64,000 nucleotides of DNA from Moniliophthora roreri (Eukaryota > Basidiomycota > Agaricomycetes > Agaricales > Marasmiaceae): positions 682,001 through 746,000 of the forward strand of contig LATX02000211.1 in NCBI GenBank assembly GCA_001466705.2, read 5' to 3'. Of this stretch, positions 1 to 11,784 are shown one piece after another. A program made the translations under genes and the position numbers. The notes under the pieces are model-generated. The model saw nothing but the letters and a program-made list of their open reading frames with translations. It did not search any database and was not told the DNA's origin. Position 1 is the stretch's first letter, and each line of letters opens with the position of its first letter.

Positions 1-220
1 CTACACCCTTTTGAACCACGATAGCTTTAGTGGTTTGTGGAATACTCGACATGGAAGTCGGTTGGAGAGATTGAACATCACCCAACTGACCGGCCGGATA
101 ATAATGCAGCCGAATCCCGATGTGTCAACGTTCTCTGCGGCCAGCATCTCTCCAATTTTGAGTTGGACCTACAGACGAGCTAAATACAGGACGTGGAGAA
201 TACATGATGCTATTGACGGA
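1..220. other. Window edge, no supported gene
   Basis: This stretch lies downstream of the stop codon of the methyltransferase gene on the minus strand. A plus-strand open frame crosses it but runs antisense into the methyltransferase last exon and shows no recognisable domain. I see nothing else here. Confidence 0.5.
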
Positions 221-2114
221 CTACTTCCGCAATTTCGTCTTCCATTCCTTCGTCTTTTTAAAAGTCTCGGACCCATCTATGGAAGCCTTTCTCTTATTTG
301 TGCCCTTAGACTCGGCATCGAGTAATGTTTCCGCCCGTCGCAATAGGGCACGGAGAATTTTAATCTCTCCTAATCTGACAATAATTGCATGACGTTTGCT
401 GAGTGACAACTCCTCAAAGGAAGCTTCATCTTTCTGCAAAAAGGGCGGTCGAAGTCAGCTAGGAGCCAGATAGACCGTAACAAGCTAAACTTTCCTGAAA
501 TGGAGGGTATTGAGCGATCCTGGCTTCCACAGCACGGTGGACAATTTCGAGAACTGCAGCATCAGCTTTCGCTTTCGGAAGTTTTCGTTTCTGCCGTAAT
601 TTCTGCCACTCCCTGTCTTGAAGCAGCAGCAACTGGATCAGCAGGATCATAGATGAAGGAAGTTCGGCATCAGATTCGACCGCCAGTACACTATAGAAAG
701 GTGAGAAGGTTTAATCTATCAGCGAAAGAGTACAGCACCTACTCGTCACCGCCTTCTTCCAAATACCAATCAATTCTCTCCTTACAGCTTTCCGTCGAAT
801 TGCCGTGAGATTCGGTGACAGCGGATACGACCAGGTCAGCTCGAATCTCAACTATATCTCCTGGATTTCCTTCTGTGCCGTCCGGAAGAGGTAGAAGGTC
901 GACGTGGCCATAGCGACGGAGAAGTTCAGCATTCGGTAGATCGCCATAAGTGTTCCACTGAGGCAGACGTATCAGTATCAAAAATCATTCGATATCGTGC
1001 AACTTACAATCTGCTCTCCAGTTTTAACCGGCTTCGTGGCTACCATTCGAAGAGACGCCTCTTCGTAGAACAATTTCGCCTTTGAGAATTCATGAGCCTG
1101 TAGACTGATATGTGTATCTCAGAGACTCACATTTTCGGAACCATATCTGGCGTTCAAGAGATCAGCCATGGGAACCATGGACACATCGACTGGATCTTCC
1201 TCTTCTTCATGTATTTCCTCCTCCTGTGGCTCCGGAGGGGCTACAAGTTGGTCGACGTCCATTGCACTCGCTGCACTGGTATTGGCGGCCTCATTTTCGC
1301 CATATTCAGACTCCCATCGTTCTACGTCGAAGCTACGAGACAGTATCCGACTTCCCATGATGTGATATTGCTCCAGGGTGTAATTGACAGGGTGCAATTC
1401 AGGTGGAAATAGATCTGGGCGCGACTAATAAAAGTCAGTTGATTCACTGGTCCATCTGAGTTAGAATAACGCGTACCTTGACAGCGGGAAGTATTTTTTC
1501 GTTATAATCGCGTTCGGCATCCTTTCGACCCAGTTTCTCTAATGGGTAACTATAGTACTAGTTATTTTCAGAGTGCAGTATATTGACATACCCAAAATCG
1601 TGGTGCCTTTCAGTGCTTCAAGGTCATCTTCACTCCAGAACATTGGAGTGTTAAAGGTGGTCGGAAGCGTTTCTGGTGGAGATTTGGTCAATTAAGACGG
1701 TATCAGTGAAAGAACTATGAGACACACGGAGATATTCAACCCAGAAAGATGTAGATCCCTGTGCACTCTCCCACATCATACATAATATCAAGCCAACCCA
1801 GCCTTCGTCGAGTTTGTACTCTTTCCATTTTTCTTGTCCCATTAGATTTACCAACGAGCTAGTCCGCGTCGACAAGGTCAAAGATCTTGGAATAGTAAAC
1901 AACGTATGCCCCTCCTAGGAGGATCGTAATTCGTCAGTTCGGTCCCAGAGGTCAAACAAACTTGTTGCTCACTGACTGGGATATCTTTTAGCGCTACTGC
2001 ACCGCGACCACCCTCGGAAGGTGGAAAGTCTGTAAAGCCTATAGATTCTTTATCGAATGATCCATTACACCGCGTGAACCAATCGAGAAAGCCCGATAAC
2101 TCTAAAGCAGACAT
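221..2114 (-). CDS. RKM4: SET-domain lysine N-methyltransferase, Rkm4/SETD6 type
   Basis: Nine exons: 2114-1977, 1914-1728, 1672-1592, 1538-1477, 1424-1131, 1079-1008, 957-743, 690-491 and 429-221, giving 485 aa, close to the usual size of yeast Rkm4. The N-terminus has the split-SET start GRGAVALKDIP followed by EGHTLFTIPRS. The middle carries MVPMADLLNA and, after a splice, LFYEEASLRMV and EQIWNTYGDLPNAELLRRYG, which are the SAM-binding and catalytic blocks of this family. The C-terminal third matches the Rubisco-LSMT substrate-binding region in position. Known members methylate a lysine of 60S ribosomal protein L42 (yeast Rkm4) or other proteins (human SETD6); the substrate here is inferred. 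An acidic insert (about residues 215-235) is typical. The last intron uses an acceptor four bases past a more obvious one, because only that keeps the frame. Divergent from the CRAL-TRIO gene with 269 bp between start codons. Confidence 0.88.
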
Positions 2115-2383
2115 TTCTGCTGGTGTTCACCGGGTCCACGAATCACCGTTGCGGTTCAGTCTTGCGCTCTCTGCCGACACGTGATTTCATCTGCCTCACG
2201 ACGTCTTGCAGGCCGAAGCCTTTGCCTTCAACTTGCCTTTACCGTCCTGTTTGAAGCTCTAAAGGTTAGTCAGGTTTTTTTTAGCGATTCGCCAATATAC
2301 TCAACACAGTTTCAAGGCACCGCAAAACTGTTCTCAGTTGAAGGTCACCGGTGCATTCAAATGAGCGCCCCGAGTTTTGTAAC
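2115..2383. promoter_or_regulatory. Shared divergent promoter region
   Basis: The 269 bp between two outward-facing start codons (methyltransferase at 2114 on minus, CRAL-TRIO gene at 2384 on plus) must hold both promoters. I see no clear TATA box; a pyrimidine-rich run near 2275-2282 is the only feature. That this is one bidirectional promoter is inferred from spacing alone. Confidence 0.45.
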
Positions 2384-3912
2384 ATGGACATTAGGGAACT
2401 ACTTCAAGTCAATTGCGATAGGCTTTTAAATCAATATGAAGCAAACTTGGAGGGAGCTCTCGACTTGCAATCTATTTTGATAGATGGTGTATTGCCCTCG
2501 GTTACAGACGAATTGGAGCTCGATGAGGAGCAGACTGACTGGACCAAGGAGTGGCTGGAAGATACTCGTACGTTTTCTACGATTTTCACTCGTAAGACGG
2601 TGTTAAGAAGTCTGTTAGAAGCCATCTTTCAGATAATGAGGGTAAGCGTTCTACGTGCTCGTTCGTCAGGTTCTCGGTTTGCTGACATTAATATTCTTCC
2701 AGAAACACAAATTCACAAGATCCTTTGCGATGGATTCTATTCGGAAGAATATTGTATGGCGAATTGAACACCTATGGCCACCTAAATCGGACTTGCACAT
2801 TCCAGAACTTCATTGTCTGCCTGACGTTCGGGACCCCCTAGGAAGGCCGATACTAGTAATTGAACCTGCCGCACTGAATGGGGCCCCTGACGCTGTCCAA
2901 CCGCTATTTATTCATGCCATGGAACGCCTGAGAGTACATCTCAAAGTACTAAATGACGCGTCCGACAAGACTTCTTCGCCTTCTCTCCAATACATCGTCT
3001 TACTCGATTTGCAAAAGCTTTCGATGCAAACTATGGTACGTAGAAGCTGTTCAGTCCGAGTAATTGCATTCCAATTCTTTTCCTAGAGCATAGAACTCTT
3101 TTCATGGTTTCTAAAGGAATTGATCCCACGCTTCCCGGGAATGTTGGCAGCTGGTGAGTGGCAGCCTGATACAAGTTATGTATAAGGATCTGACAGCTAT
3201 TGTTCGCACGAAGTCTTCATGTTGAACTTTTCGTGGTCTCACTATAGCATTTGGAGCGTCGCCAGGTAGGTCGTAAACATACTCCCGCTAATTAAACGTT
3301 TAATTGAGGCAACCAGACGTATTTTACCCGCATCCGCTGTATCAAGAGTATTCTTTCCCTCGCAGACAGAGCTTAACAAGTATTTCACGCCGTCATCATT
3401 GCCCAAAGGTTGTCAAGTTGGCTGTGATTCCTGTGAGTGATGAGCTAACTGAGTTGGCAGATTACGGCGGGGATCTAGCAGCACTTAGCGTCCTGAACAA
3501 CGCACTAGAATCCAAACGGGTTCATCGAGCGAGAGTCCCCGAGGCCCAATCACCCGAGGCCCAATCGCAGGCTACAGCGAATTCCGAGTCTTCTGATCCA
3601 TCGAGCGGTCCAACCGTGTCAATTGGAACAAGACTTTCGCCGACATCAGCCAATAATCCCTTCTTTGGCTATCCAGCATCCTTTTCTAGCGGTTCCTCTA
3701 CATTACATCATGGGCGCAAACGCAAACGAGATCTAGTTCGCACTCTATTAATCCTCCTCTGGAGGCGATGGCATCGGCATGTCTCAGCGTGTCTATGGCT
3801 GGTAGTAGTCACTGTCACTGTACGACAATTGTTCAGTAAACGAATAGTTTATTCATCGGCAGGAGCAGCACTGCTAAGGGGATGGTGGACCTCCGCATTT
3901 GCAGCTTTGTAA
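2384..3912 (+). CDS. CRAL-TRIO (Sec14-like) lipid-binding protein with C-terminal membrane segment
   Basis: Six exons: 2384-2641, 2703-3035, 3087-3153, 3214-3265, 3317-3408 and 3461-3912; 417 aa. After splicing the middle reads as a CRAL-TRIO fold: DPLGRPILVIEP, then IVLLDLQKLSMQTM, LKELIPRFPGMLAAVFMLNF, SWSHYSIWSVARRILPASA and LPKDYGGDLAAL, in the order found in Sec14 proteins. Known members bind phospholipids or other hydrophobic ligands and move them between membranes. The last 70 residues are basic and then hydrophobic (WLVVVTVTVRQLF), which suggests a membrane anchor, less common in this family. A short Ser/Pro/Gln-rich linker with a repeated PEAQS precedes it. The start at 2384 is the first ATG in frame with the conserved N-terminal helices. 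The ligand cannot be read from the sequence. Confidence 0.85.
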
Positions 3913-4198
3913 ATTCTAGTACCTATACGTTTTCAATTCCAACATCTCTCAGGCGCTCCAATCTCTTCATACATCCTAATCGGTATGCTGCCTGACGTAC
4001 TAGCCTCCCAAAAGGGCTGTGCACAATCATACCTCGCAGAATACGAGGACGCAAGTTTCCATCACCTAATAGGCACCCGCGGAAGAACCATGGATTGATA
4101 CCACAAAAGACAGCCAGTCAGGCGAGTAAAACATAGCACCCGTGAAAGCCAGAGTGGAAGCGTGCGAATAAGGAAAGGACGACTGCGTGTCAATTCTC

Positions 4199-5526
4199 CT
4201 ACAAGAAGTATTCTGGCAGCTGCGAAGACGAAGATTATCAGTTAGACTGTCAGAAGCCACGAGAACAGCCTACTTTTCCTCCCATGTTCTGCTGCGCCTG
4301 CTGGGTTGGGCCATCACGCTCGTTCTCTGGCGCAGCCTCGAATACGTTGAAGTACATAGATCCACCCGGACCCACTTCCAGTATACTCGCCGAATTGCCG
4401 CATCGATAACAGTAATTGGGAGCAGACCAGACGGTAGAAAGATGTTTGTCGAATAATGATGCATAACCTTCCATGCATAATTGATGCGCCCGGAGGATAT
4501 GGGACATGCTGTTAATTTCAAGAAACTTGTGTACCACTCCTGAGCCGAAGGTGTATCCGGCACCCCTGCAACTCACATATGTGAGTGTCGATTTTAGGCA
4601 GAGCTTGGAGAGAAATGATAAATACCGGGGTGAAATGGCAAAATCTTCCTTCTCGGGATCGGGATCTGACCACACCAAATCGGCCATTGGTCCTTCATGT
4701 GGTATTTCTGATTGTCACACCGATTCAGGAAGACCCCTCGCAATGAGGAAAGTGTATAATCACCTCTAAATCGATCCACGACCTTAATTTGGTCTATCGA
4801 ATGTATTGATGGTGAGAGGCCTACAATAGAAAACTTAATGAGACACTCGTGTATATTGCAAACGGATGAGCAGCACGCACCGCCGTGAACACAGAATATT
4901 TTGTCGTCAATGACAACTGAAAGCGTCAAAAAGTCAAACATATCCGTGAAATATGTCCAGACATGGGAGGAGCCGTATTTGCGAATACATTCGGTGTAAA
5001 ATCCATATGTCTAAGGATGTAAAGTCAGGGCATGGAGTTGACTGGAATAATCTAGCCGACCAACTTGAGTGACGGCTCTCGATTCATGATTTCCTCGAAT
5101 GAGTTGGACGCGGTCGGGGTATCGTAACTTGAGGCATGTCAATAAGGATATCGTCTCAACACTAAAAAGCCCGCGGTCAACATAATCACCTGCAACAAAA
5201 GTCAGGAAGCTCACGCGACTGTGATAAAATGTCACTCACCAAGGAAGAGGTAATTCGTATGTGGTGCATATCCACCTATTCTGAATATCTCTATTAAATC
5301 GTAGAACTGGCTGAAAGGAATGAATTATGCGAAAAAAGAAGCTACTGAGGATGACTCACCCATGAATATCTCCCACTACGGTCACCGGTGCACTAACATG
5401 GACGACGTTGGATTCCCGCATAAGAACTTCTTTTGTCTTTTCGCATATTTCTCGAAGAAGGGCTTCATGAAGGAGTTGCTTCCGTAGTAACTGTTGAATA
5501 CAAGCGTCGAGGTCGAATGGGGCCAT
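4199..5526 (-). CDS. PPH3: Serine/threonine protein phosphatase 4 catalytic subunit (PP4c/Pph3)
   Basis: Eight exons: 5526-5360, 5310-5240, 5189-5065, 5010-4881, 4820-4764, 4707-4626, 4565-4274 and 4219-4199; 314 aa. All PPP-family metal-binding blocks are present in order: GDIHG, GDYVDRG, GNHES, then [29 protein letters not shown] and [30 protein letters not shown] and VFEAAPE fit PP4 better than PP2A or PP6. The final exon is only 21 bp and encodes LPEYFL, the C-terminal tail whose terminal leucine is carboxyl-methylated in this family. Known PP4 works with regulatory subunits (Psy2/Psy4 in yeast) in DNA-damage checkpoint recovery, dephosphorylating phosphorylated H2A(X) among others. Its stop lies 286 bp from the stop of the convergent CRAL-TRIO gene. 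Confidence 0.93.
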
Positions 5527-7132
5527 GTGTCAAATCACCAAAGTCGTTTAGTCAGAGAACTCTGACGCGTTTGTTTGTTTGCTTTGGTTTACTAAGAACT
5601 TTGCTGAGCCACTAGTACTACTCACAAGTTGAATCTCTTTCTATAGTCGTACATAAGTTCTGGAGCGAGGCATTCAACATGCTTCAGGTCGACAATGCGT
5701 TCATGGGGAATGTTCCTGCCGTGTTGTTACTCTTCGACGGTCACTTGTCGAGCTTGACGGAGACTTACGCAAGCCCATCGCGATTTTCTCGCATAAATCT
5801 CCTTCACCGGTACCTTCTTTCACAAGTACTCTTCTGGTCGCGGTACTTTGCTGGTCTTAATTCCTGCGCTTCTCTTCTAGAGGTAATCCTACAACAAACT
5901 CCTCCCCTGCAACGCAACCAGTGACGTGTATCAGCTTTCACAGCGGGTCAAGTTACTCCGTTTATTGTTGAATGGGCGTTCAATGAAACTGGTAACCACT
6001 GCTCCCGTTTGTCCTAACTGGGTATGTTCCTCTTTCATTTAAACGATACTCTTGACGTTTTATTCCGATTGTCGAACTTGAGGCTAATGAAAAAATCTTA
6101 TGCAACAGTGTCAGATTGTCTTTATGCCCGTCGCCATCGTCTCTGTTGGCCGTCCTGCGAACCTGGATGCTCTTGTTGTTCCATGGGTTCTACCATGAGG
6201 CTAGCGTATTCTTTACCATCATTCGAGGGTATGGAATATCGGAAATGGATAGCCTTCGAGCAGGTCCGGATGATGATCGTGTGTCTAATCATTTGGTTTT
6301 GCTCCCACTTTCTCATCGTACCCAGTCAACCCAAAACCCGAACGATTCTAACCTTGCAAGTCAATGTATGTCACTTGTGTTGGATATTCACGATGCAGGC
6401 GCTTGCTTGAGTGGAAGCCTTGGCTCCTTATTCGCTTGTTCGGAATTAGATTTCCACCACACAGCCGGCTCGCATTAGACGCAAATCGCCATCATTTGTC
6501 CATTTCGAGAGAAGAATGGTTGGGAATGTCATCTTCCATTGTCATATGGTTCTCGGTGATCATTCAAGTGAAGTCAGCTATACTCAACCCTAGTCGGTTC
6601 CTGCTTCTGACGTTGTTCGTTTAGCGTATACACGGGCTATTCCGCCTAGTGTTCTGACGTGTTCCAAGACTGGATCGATGTAGTCAGTAGATCTGACTGG
6701 GAATATTCCTGCTTCCCCGAAAAACGGTGTCCAAAAAAGTTCCCAAATCGAGTTCAAACGATAAGTTCCCGGCCGGCCCCATCTCCGTGTAAGTATACTC
6801 TTCACAGGATCCGTTTACATTGCTTTCGAAGTTGACGGACACAGGGTCTCTCCCGACTCATCTTGCCTTGATTAAGGATGTCCTGCTAAGTGCCATTGAT
6901 GGTACGAAACACCCGCAAGGAACGGGGCTTGCTTTCGCTACCATACATACGAGCAATTATTTGGTAAACCCCAACTCGACTCCGGATTCCCAACTTGGTA
7001 TGACATCTGGGTTGTATCGGGCTATTAAAGAGCGATGCTTTCAAATCATCCACTAACGCCTCCCATCCTTGGCCACGCTGACCACGCCTCCGCCACAACG
7101 TCTAAACCTAGTAGTCCATTCTTATCTACCCA
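5527..7132. other. Intergenic stretch with unrecognised protein-like fragments
   Basis: No complete gene could be built. Several short plus-strand frames look protein-like: around 5655-5800 (LVELDGDLRKPIAIF), around 6125-6190 (VAIVSVGRPANLDALVVPW) and 6814-7056, ending FQIIH before a stop. They lie in different frames, the junctions between them give no workable introns (the one near 6795-6815 would be about 20 bp), and no start codon opens the first block. This may be a decayed gene or a highly spliced one I could not resolve. I do not recognise the family. Confidence 0.35.
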
Positions 7133-7987
7133 ATGAACCACCCAACTCGCAACTACCCATACGACCAATCTGCCCCATACTCATCGGACGACATTCCGCC
7201 GCCATCAGGGTACCCATATGGCAATGCATATGGCCGGGGCTCCTATGATCAGCAATCGTATTACCCGCCTACTTCTGCAACCACACATGGTGCGGCCTTT
7301 TACCTCTTTTAACTACTTTTACCTCTTTGACCGTCGTACATGACAGCATCCGTAGACCCCCGTTATCGTTCCTCTACACCGACGGTCGCTCACACCTATC
7401 GCTACTCACGCAGTGGAGACGACAGGTACCCTCAAGCTTCGGGATTACCAGCAACGACATCACCCGGCTACTATGACTCTTATCCCCAGTCCAGCCAGTC
7501 AGGCGGAGATCGGTTCATCCCTACACCCTCGGAGATTGCTCACGCTCATTCTTACTATTCCAATCAGCAAACGAACCAGTCTCCAGGGATGTACTCGACC
7601 CCGGGACATCAGCAGAGTTCATCTCGACACAGTCGTCATCCCTCGACAAGCCCAGTCCTGTCAGGACGAACAAGCAGCAGCTCGCGAGCTCAGAACTCCT
7701 CGTCCGTATCGCCCACAACGGAACGCTACCCTTGCGAAGTCTGCGGGAAGACCTTTTCGAGATCTCACGACAGGAAAAGACATCATGAAACACAGCACAT
7801 TCCATGTCCCGTCCTCCACCGCTGTCGTTACTGCCGAAAGGAGTTCAGCCGGTAGGTTATTTGTTCGCTCCTCTCCCAAACGATTATGTCCTCGATGCTG
7901 ATGCATGTGCACCCATCCTCTCCTAGGGCTGATTCGCTTAAACGTCATCTTGACAACGGCTGCGATGAGATGCCTTCATCCAAGTGA
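7133..7987 (+). CDS. C2H2 zinc-finger protein, 240 aa
   Basis: Three exons: 7133-7289, 7347-7851 and 7927-7987; 240 aa. The first 175 residues are low-complexity, rich in Tyr, Ser, Pro and Gln with repeated SxYYPP-like pieces. They are followed by two zinc fingers at the C-terminus: residues 182-204 (C-x2-C-x12-H-x5-H, from YPCEVCGKTFSRSHDRKRH) and residues 212-233 (CRYCRKEFSRADSLKRH, whose last ligand is probably the following NGC cysteine, giving a C2HC type). The last intron splits the second finger between FSR and ADSL, which supports the splice. Known proteins of this shape are sequence-specific transcription regulators; target genes are unknown. Convergent with Cwc24, 1.45 kb away. Confidence 0.85.
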
Positions 7988-9440
7988 AGCCTCGACAGAT
8001 GCCATTCACTCTGCAGTGTTCAGATCTTGCGACATCATGGACGCTTTACCCGTACCTCTTGGATCTCCTACCTCGAGATCGCCTTCGTAGAAAAGTGGTT
8101 CTTTGGCTTCCTTTCCTGCACCATGCGCCTCGCGCATCCAAAATGCTATCGGTAGATTTTTTTTCGCATCGCTGTGTATGATTGCCGCATCGACTTTACT
8201 GCCCCTACTCTAATAGTAATACAGTCCCTGAATTTGTTTCCCTCAGCATGTATGTAGATCTGTGTATTGGCTATAAATATAGTAACCGTTAATCGTCTGG
8301 GTAACTAACAGATTGTATTATTGTTGTTGTTAAGTTCAAGATTCATTCAGGGCTGTGAATACCTCATCGTTGATATATGAATTTGAAAAGTAACCCGCTT
8401 GGGCTGATGCATGTGCGAAGCAAAATGCGAAACGCCTCGTGACTCCGTCGGTGTGCCCAAAACAGCTACTTCATCTTCAAGGTTCATCACTTGTCATTAT
8501 TCCATTGCGTGAATTAGACGGGTACTCCCGATTTAGTGTTGTAGAATAACTTATCATTTCGGGACCTTGCCAAAGCGATGCTCGATACTCGGATCCGAAT
8601 CCGGCTGAAGCCTACTTTGGTGCGCGTGTTCTCTATACCATTTGGTGACTCAAAGCACACGAACTGAAGGCTCCGAGTCGGAAATCCTGTGCGAATCTCC
8701 ATAGCGTCTGGAGCGTTTCAAATGTCGATGAGCGAAACGCGGTATGACCTCGGAGTCGAGCGCCAGGCGCAGTTGAAACGAACGATTGATGGAATGGATG
8801 TAAGTTTTGACCTTGGTTAATCTTTCCATGAAAGTCGCGGTCCGTGCCGACGTGGGTATCAGAAAAATTTGAGGTGCTCGGCAAATACGTTTCGACGGCG
8901 ACCTCCACCTCAATTTGTTTTACCACAAACTTTCATACGTAGACACCGGATAGCTGGTATATACTGCGTCCCGCTATTCAGGTACGCCCCGCCGAGGACG
9001 GGGAGACGAATGACGTGGATGATGGCTTGTGCCATGCAAAGGAGTTTGACAAGAAAACTTCATCCCTCCATCCCACCCAGCCAGACAGGTCATGCGGAGG
9101 GCGTTGAAATGCAGGTGTGTCAGGCCAGGGGGCTCGTTTAGACAGCCGACTGCGTCAAAGAGGAACGATGTACTCGGACCAGCCGGAAACCATGCGAAGA
9201 CATATGAACCAAAACCTTCTTGGTGACAGCGGTGGCCTAGCCGAGAATGTCCGTCTATCACAGGGTGAATGAGAAAGGAAGGAAGGACGTGTAATGTCCT
9301 AGATCTATCTCTGTCGCTCAGGGAAGCTAATGAATTGGAACTAGTATGAGTACAGTAATATACAAAGCCCAAGCGTAATAAAACATTACCGGAGATAGAT
9401 ACTCAACAACTCCTAAACCACAATCTCTACGCGTTGTTCT
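7988..9440. other. Intergenic, no supported gene
   Basis: This is the convergent gap between the zinc-finger gene and CWC24. Short overlapping minus-strand frames between 8513 and 8926 and at 8974-9372 have no domain, no consistent splice signals and mostly lack ATG starts. I see no repeat. Confidence 0.5.
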
Positions 9441-10590
9441 TCAATCTTCGTCAGAATCCTCTTCTTCTGATGTCTGATCACCGGCGGCCTTTTCGGCTCC
9501 TAGACCTTCAATCTCAATATTTTCTGCACCGTCGCTGTCACCAGCGCCATCTTTATCCTCCTTGTCCTTCCGCTTCTTTTCAACTTTTGCAATTACCTTA
9601 TCAGCACGATTAAACATTCCCCCCGTTGGCGCATTACATGCGGCACATTTGGGCGTTTTGGCGAAACGCTTAATAGCGCAAGAAGAACAGAAATAGTGAC
9701 CACAGCGGGTGACGACGGGATCGGTGTAGTGTTTACGGCAAATGAGACAGGCGAAAGGAATGTCTTCATCGTCTGAATCGGAATCTTCGGAGTCGTCGTC
9801 TTCTCCGACTTGTTTTTTAGGGTTATCCGCTAGTTTATCGAGCTGCCAGCCAGCGAGATCTGTCGTAATAATTCGATGTCAGTTTCGAATAAGCAAAGAA
9901 CATAGAAAAGGCCGAAGAGCGATTGTTAACTTACAGGTTCCTCGGTCGTGCAAGAATTTGCACGTGTCGCCGAATCCACAGTATCCCGTTTCTACCGAGA
10001 GAATTGCCGCGTCAGTTATCCTTCAGAAGTAGCAGTCGAACATACTACTTGCCTTTATAGTCTTTGCAGACGTCGGGTTGGTAATCCACGATAGTGACCG
10101 TTCGAATGGTACTATTGGTACTTCTCTGTGGTCCAACCCTCATGGCCTTCGGAACCTCCTTGTTTTTCTGAATATGCGACTTGTATGCTTTCTGTCCTCT
10201 GTACTGCCCGTCATCAGGAATATCCTCGTCGTCCCCAGCTGCTTCCTTTTCCTTTATTCGCCTCTTCGACATCAACTCCTCTAACTCGTCTCCAGCCAAA
10301 ATCTCTATTGCTGTGTTTATATGGGAGCCAGCTGAAGTCCATTTGACGTCAGGTCCATCCTTTTCTGGTGCGTCGAGACCATCGTCCGCATCGCGCTCCG
10401 ATGCTTTGCGTTTCGTTCCGGCACTCAGAAGATTTCCAGAGGCTTTCTTGGTAGGCAGAACGACCTCGGATTTCGAAGAAGACTCCCCAGCTGCTGGCGT
10501 GGAGCCTGAGGGCGATGCAGAGCGCTTGCGCCCTGTTGTTGGACGGGATTTCTTTTTGAAAAAAGGAACTTTGACTTCCGTCGAGGACAT
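9441..10590 (-). CDS. CWC24: Pre-mRNA splicing factor Cwc24 (RNF113 family): CCCH plus RING fingers
   Basis: Three exons: 10590-10053, 9991-9935 and 9859-9441; 337 aa. The N-terminal half is charged and starts [15 protein letters not shown], the usual opening of the family. A CCCH finger (C-x8-C-x5-C-x3-[23 protein letters not shown]) is assembled across the first splice. A C3HC4 RING follows: [20 protein letters not shown], then YFCSSCAI and CAAC. The C-terminus is an acidic tail. Known Cwc24/RNF113A proteins join the active spliceosome at the 5' splice site and have ubiquitin-ligase features. The first intron begins with GC instead of GT (AAAG|GCAAGT); no GT donor nearby keeps the frame. 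The second intron is normal GT-AG. Confidence 0.92.
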
Positions 10591-11311
10591 CGTAGTGGTA
10601 TGAAAGAGAGTATGTAGTACAGCACCTGTCGCTGCTGAGCTGAGCAACAGGCGGGGCGCTTATTCATCTCATTGTGACTTTTCCCGCGCATCGACGCCAC
10701 GAAAATCCCCAAGTCCCACCGTGCCTGTGAGCTATTCTGCACACTGGCCCTTCCCATTGTTCCTAATGTGTTCAGAAGGCCATTGGAATGTAGATATACG
10801 ATGTTAACCTAATATATCTGACCTTAATGCCCAAAATAGCTAAGTGGATGTTAAGGAGCTTCAACATGGTTCCTATAGTTGCGAAACACTGGCACCCCTC
10901 GTAAGGTTAGTGAGGTTCCCAAAACAAGCTGTATTGCACTATGGAGGGGGCATTTGTGGGGCCCTGGACGATTAGCGACCACGAGAAGATATTACACTAG
11001 CGTGCCGTTACAGACCTACAACCAATGTGTTTCATGGGGGTGGGAGACACTATGGAGCACTTTGAGGCAGAACGAGTTCCTCCGAAGCCCGTAAATTGTG
11101 TTGTGGTTTTTGAGGGCCCAAATATGTTGATTTTTTGTGTTTTTGGGACTATGCGCTCAATTTTGCGATATGTACACAAGTCGGAGGTGTATCTGTATGG
11201 TCTATATTATACAAAGTACTTTCCGTATCAATTTGAAGACGCTCGGAGCCACCGACAGAGCTCGGAATGTTCAATAATGGGCGGACTTGGCGGCAAGTTG
11301 GCTTCGCAGGG
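10591..11311. other. Intergenic, no supported gene
   Basis: This is the upstream region of CWC24 and the flank of the MITE. The frames here are short, overlap on both strands and contain no domain. No clear promoter motif is seen. Confidence 0.5.
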
Positions 11312-11313
11312 TA

Positions 11314-11782
11314 GGGTTGAGTGAAAAAGTCCCTCCAACTTTTTGACCTGGTAATTTACCATAGTCTCCCAGGGCCCTGCTTTTTGACCAGTAATTTCCC
11401 TTCCGCTCGCTACTGCTCGCAGTCTCCCCCAAACAACAGATAATGACAAATTCACTATTTCATTCAAGAATATTCACAATTCCAATGTCAAGTACTACCC
11501 CTACCAAACCCCCATTGTGCACGCAATATTGAATAATTGGAATCCACAACTGTTGGCAAGGAACTCGAGTTTGAGTTGGACTGGACTGTTGCTGGCTTAT
11601 AAGTTATGTGCGACTCGGCACGCCCTAAGAAATATCCGACGGTGAACGCATCGCTATCAGGTGACCATGTGACAAAGTAATTTACTTGACCTGTGCGACC
11701 CCAATCCGTGCCCATGTAAATTACTGTTATTTACCAGTAAAAAAGAGGTTCGGTCAAAAACTACTACTTTTTCACTCAACCC
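11314..11782. mobile_element. 469 bp MITE with 17 bp perfect terminal inverted repeats and TA duplication
   Basis: The left end (11314-11330) GGGTTGAGTGAAAAAGT is the exact reverse complement of the right end (11766-11782). Both ends are flanked by TA (11312-11313 and 11783-11784), as expected for a target-site duplication. Just inside, TTTTTGACC on the left matches GGTCAAAAA on the right, and GTAATTTACC-like palindromes recur, so the inverted similarity extends subterminally. There is no transposase-sized frame. This is a non-autonomous miniature element; the TA duplication points to the Tc1/mariner superfamily, by inference only. Confidence 0.82.
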
Positions 11783-11784
11783 TA

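Noticed and set aside
6795..6815. A very short intron joining two frames before the block ending FQIIH
   Set aside because: About 20 bp is far below any intron in this window, all confirmed ones being 45 bp or longer.
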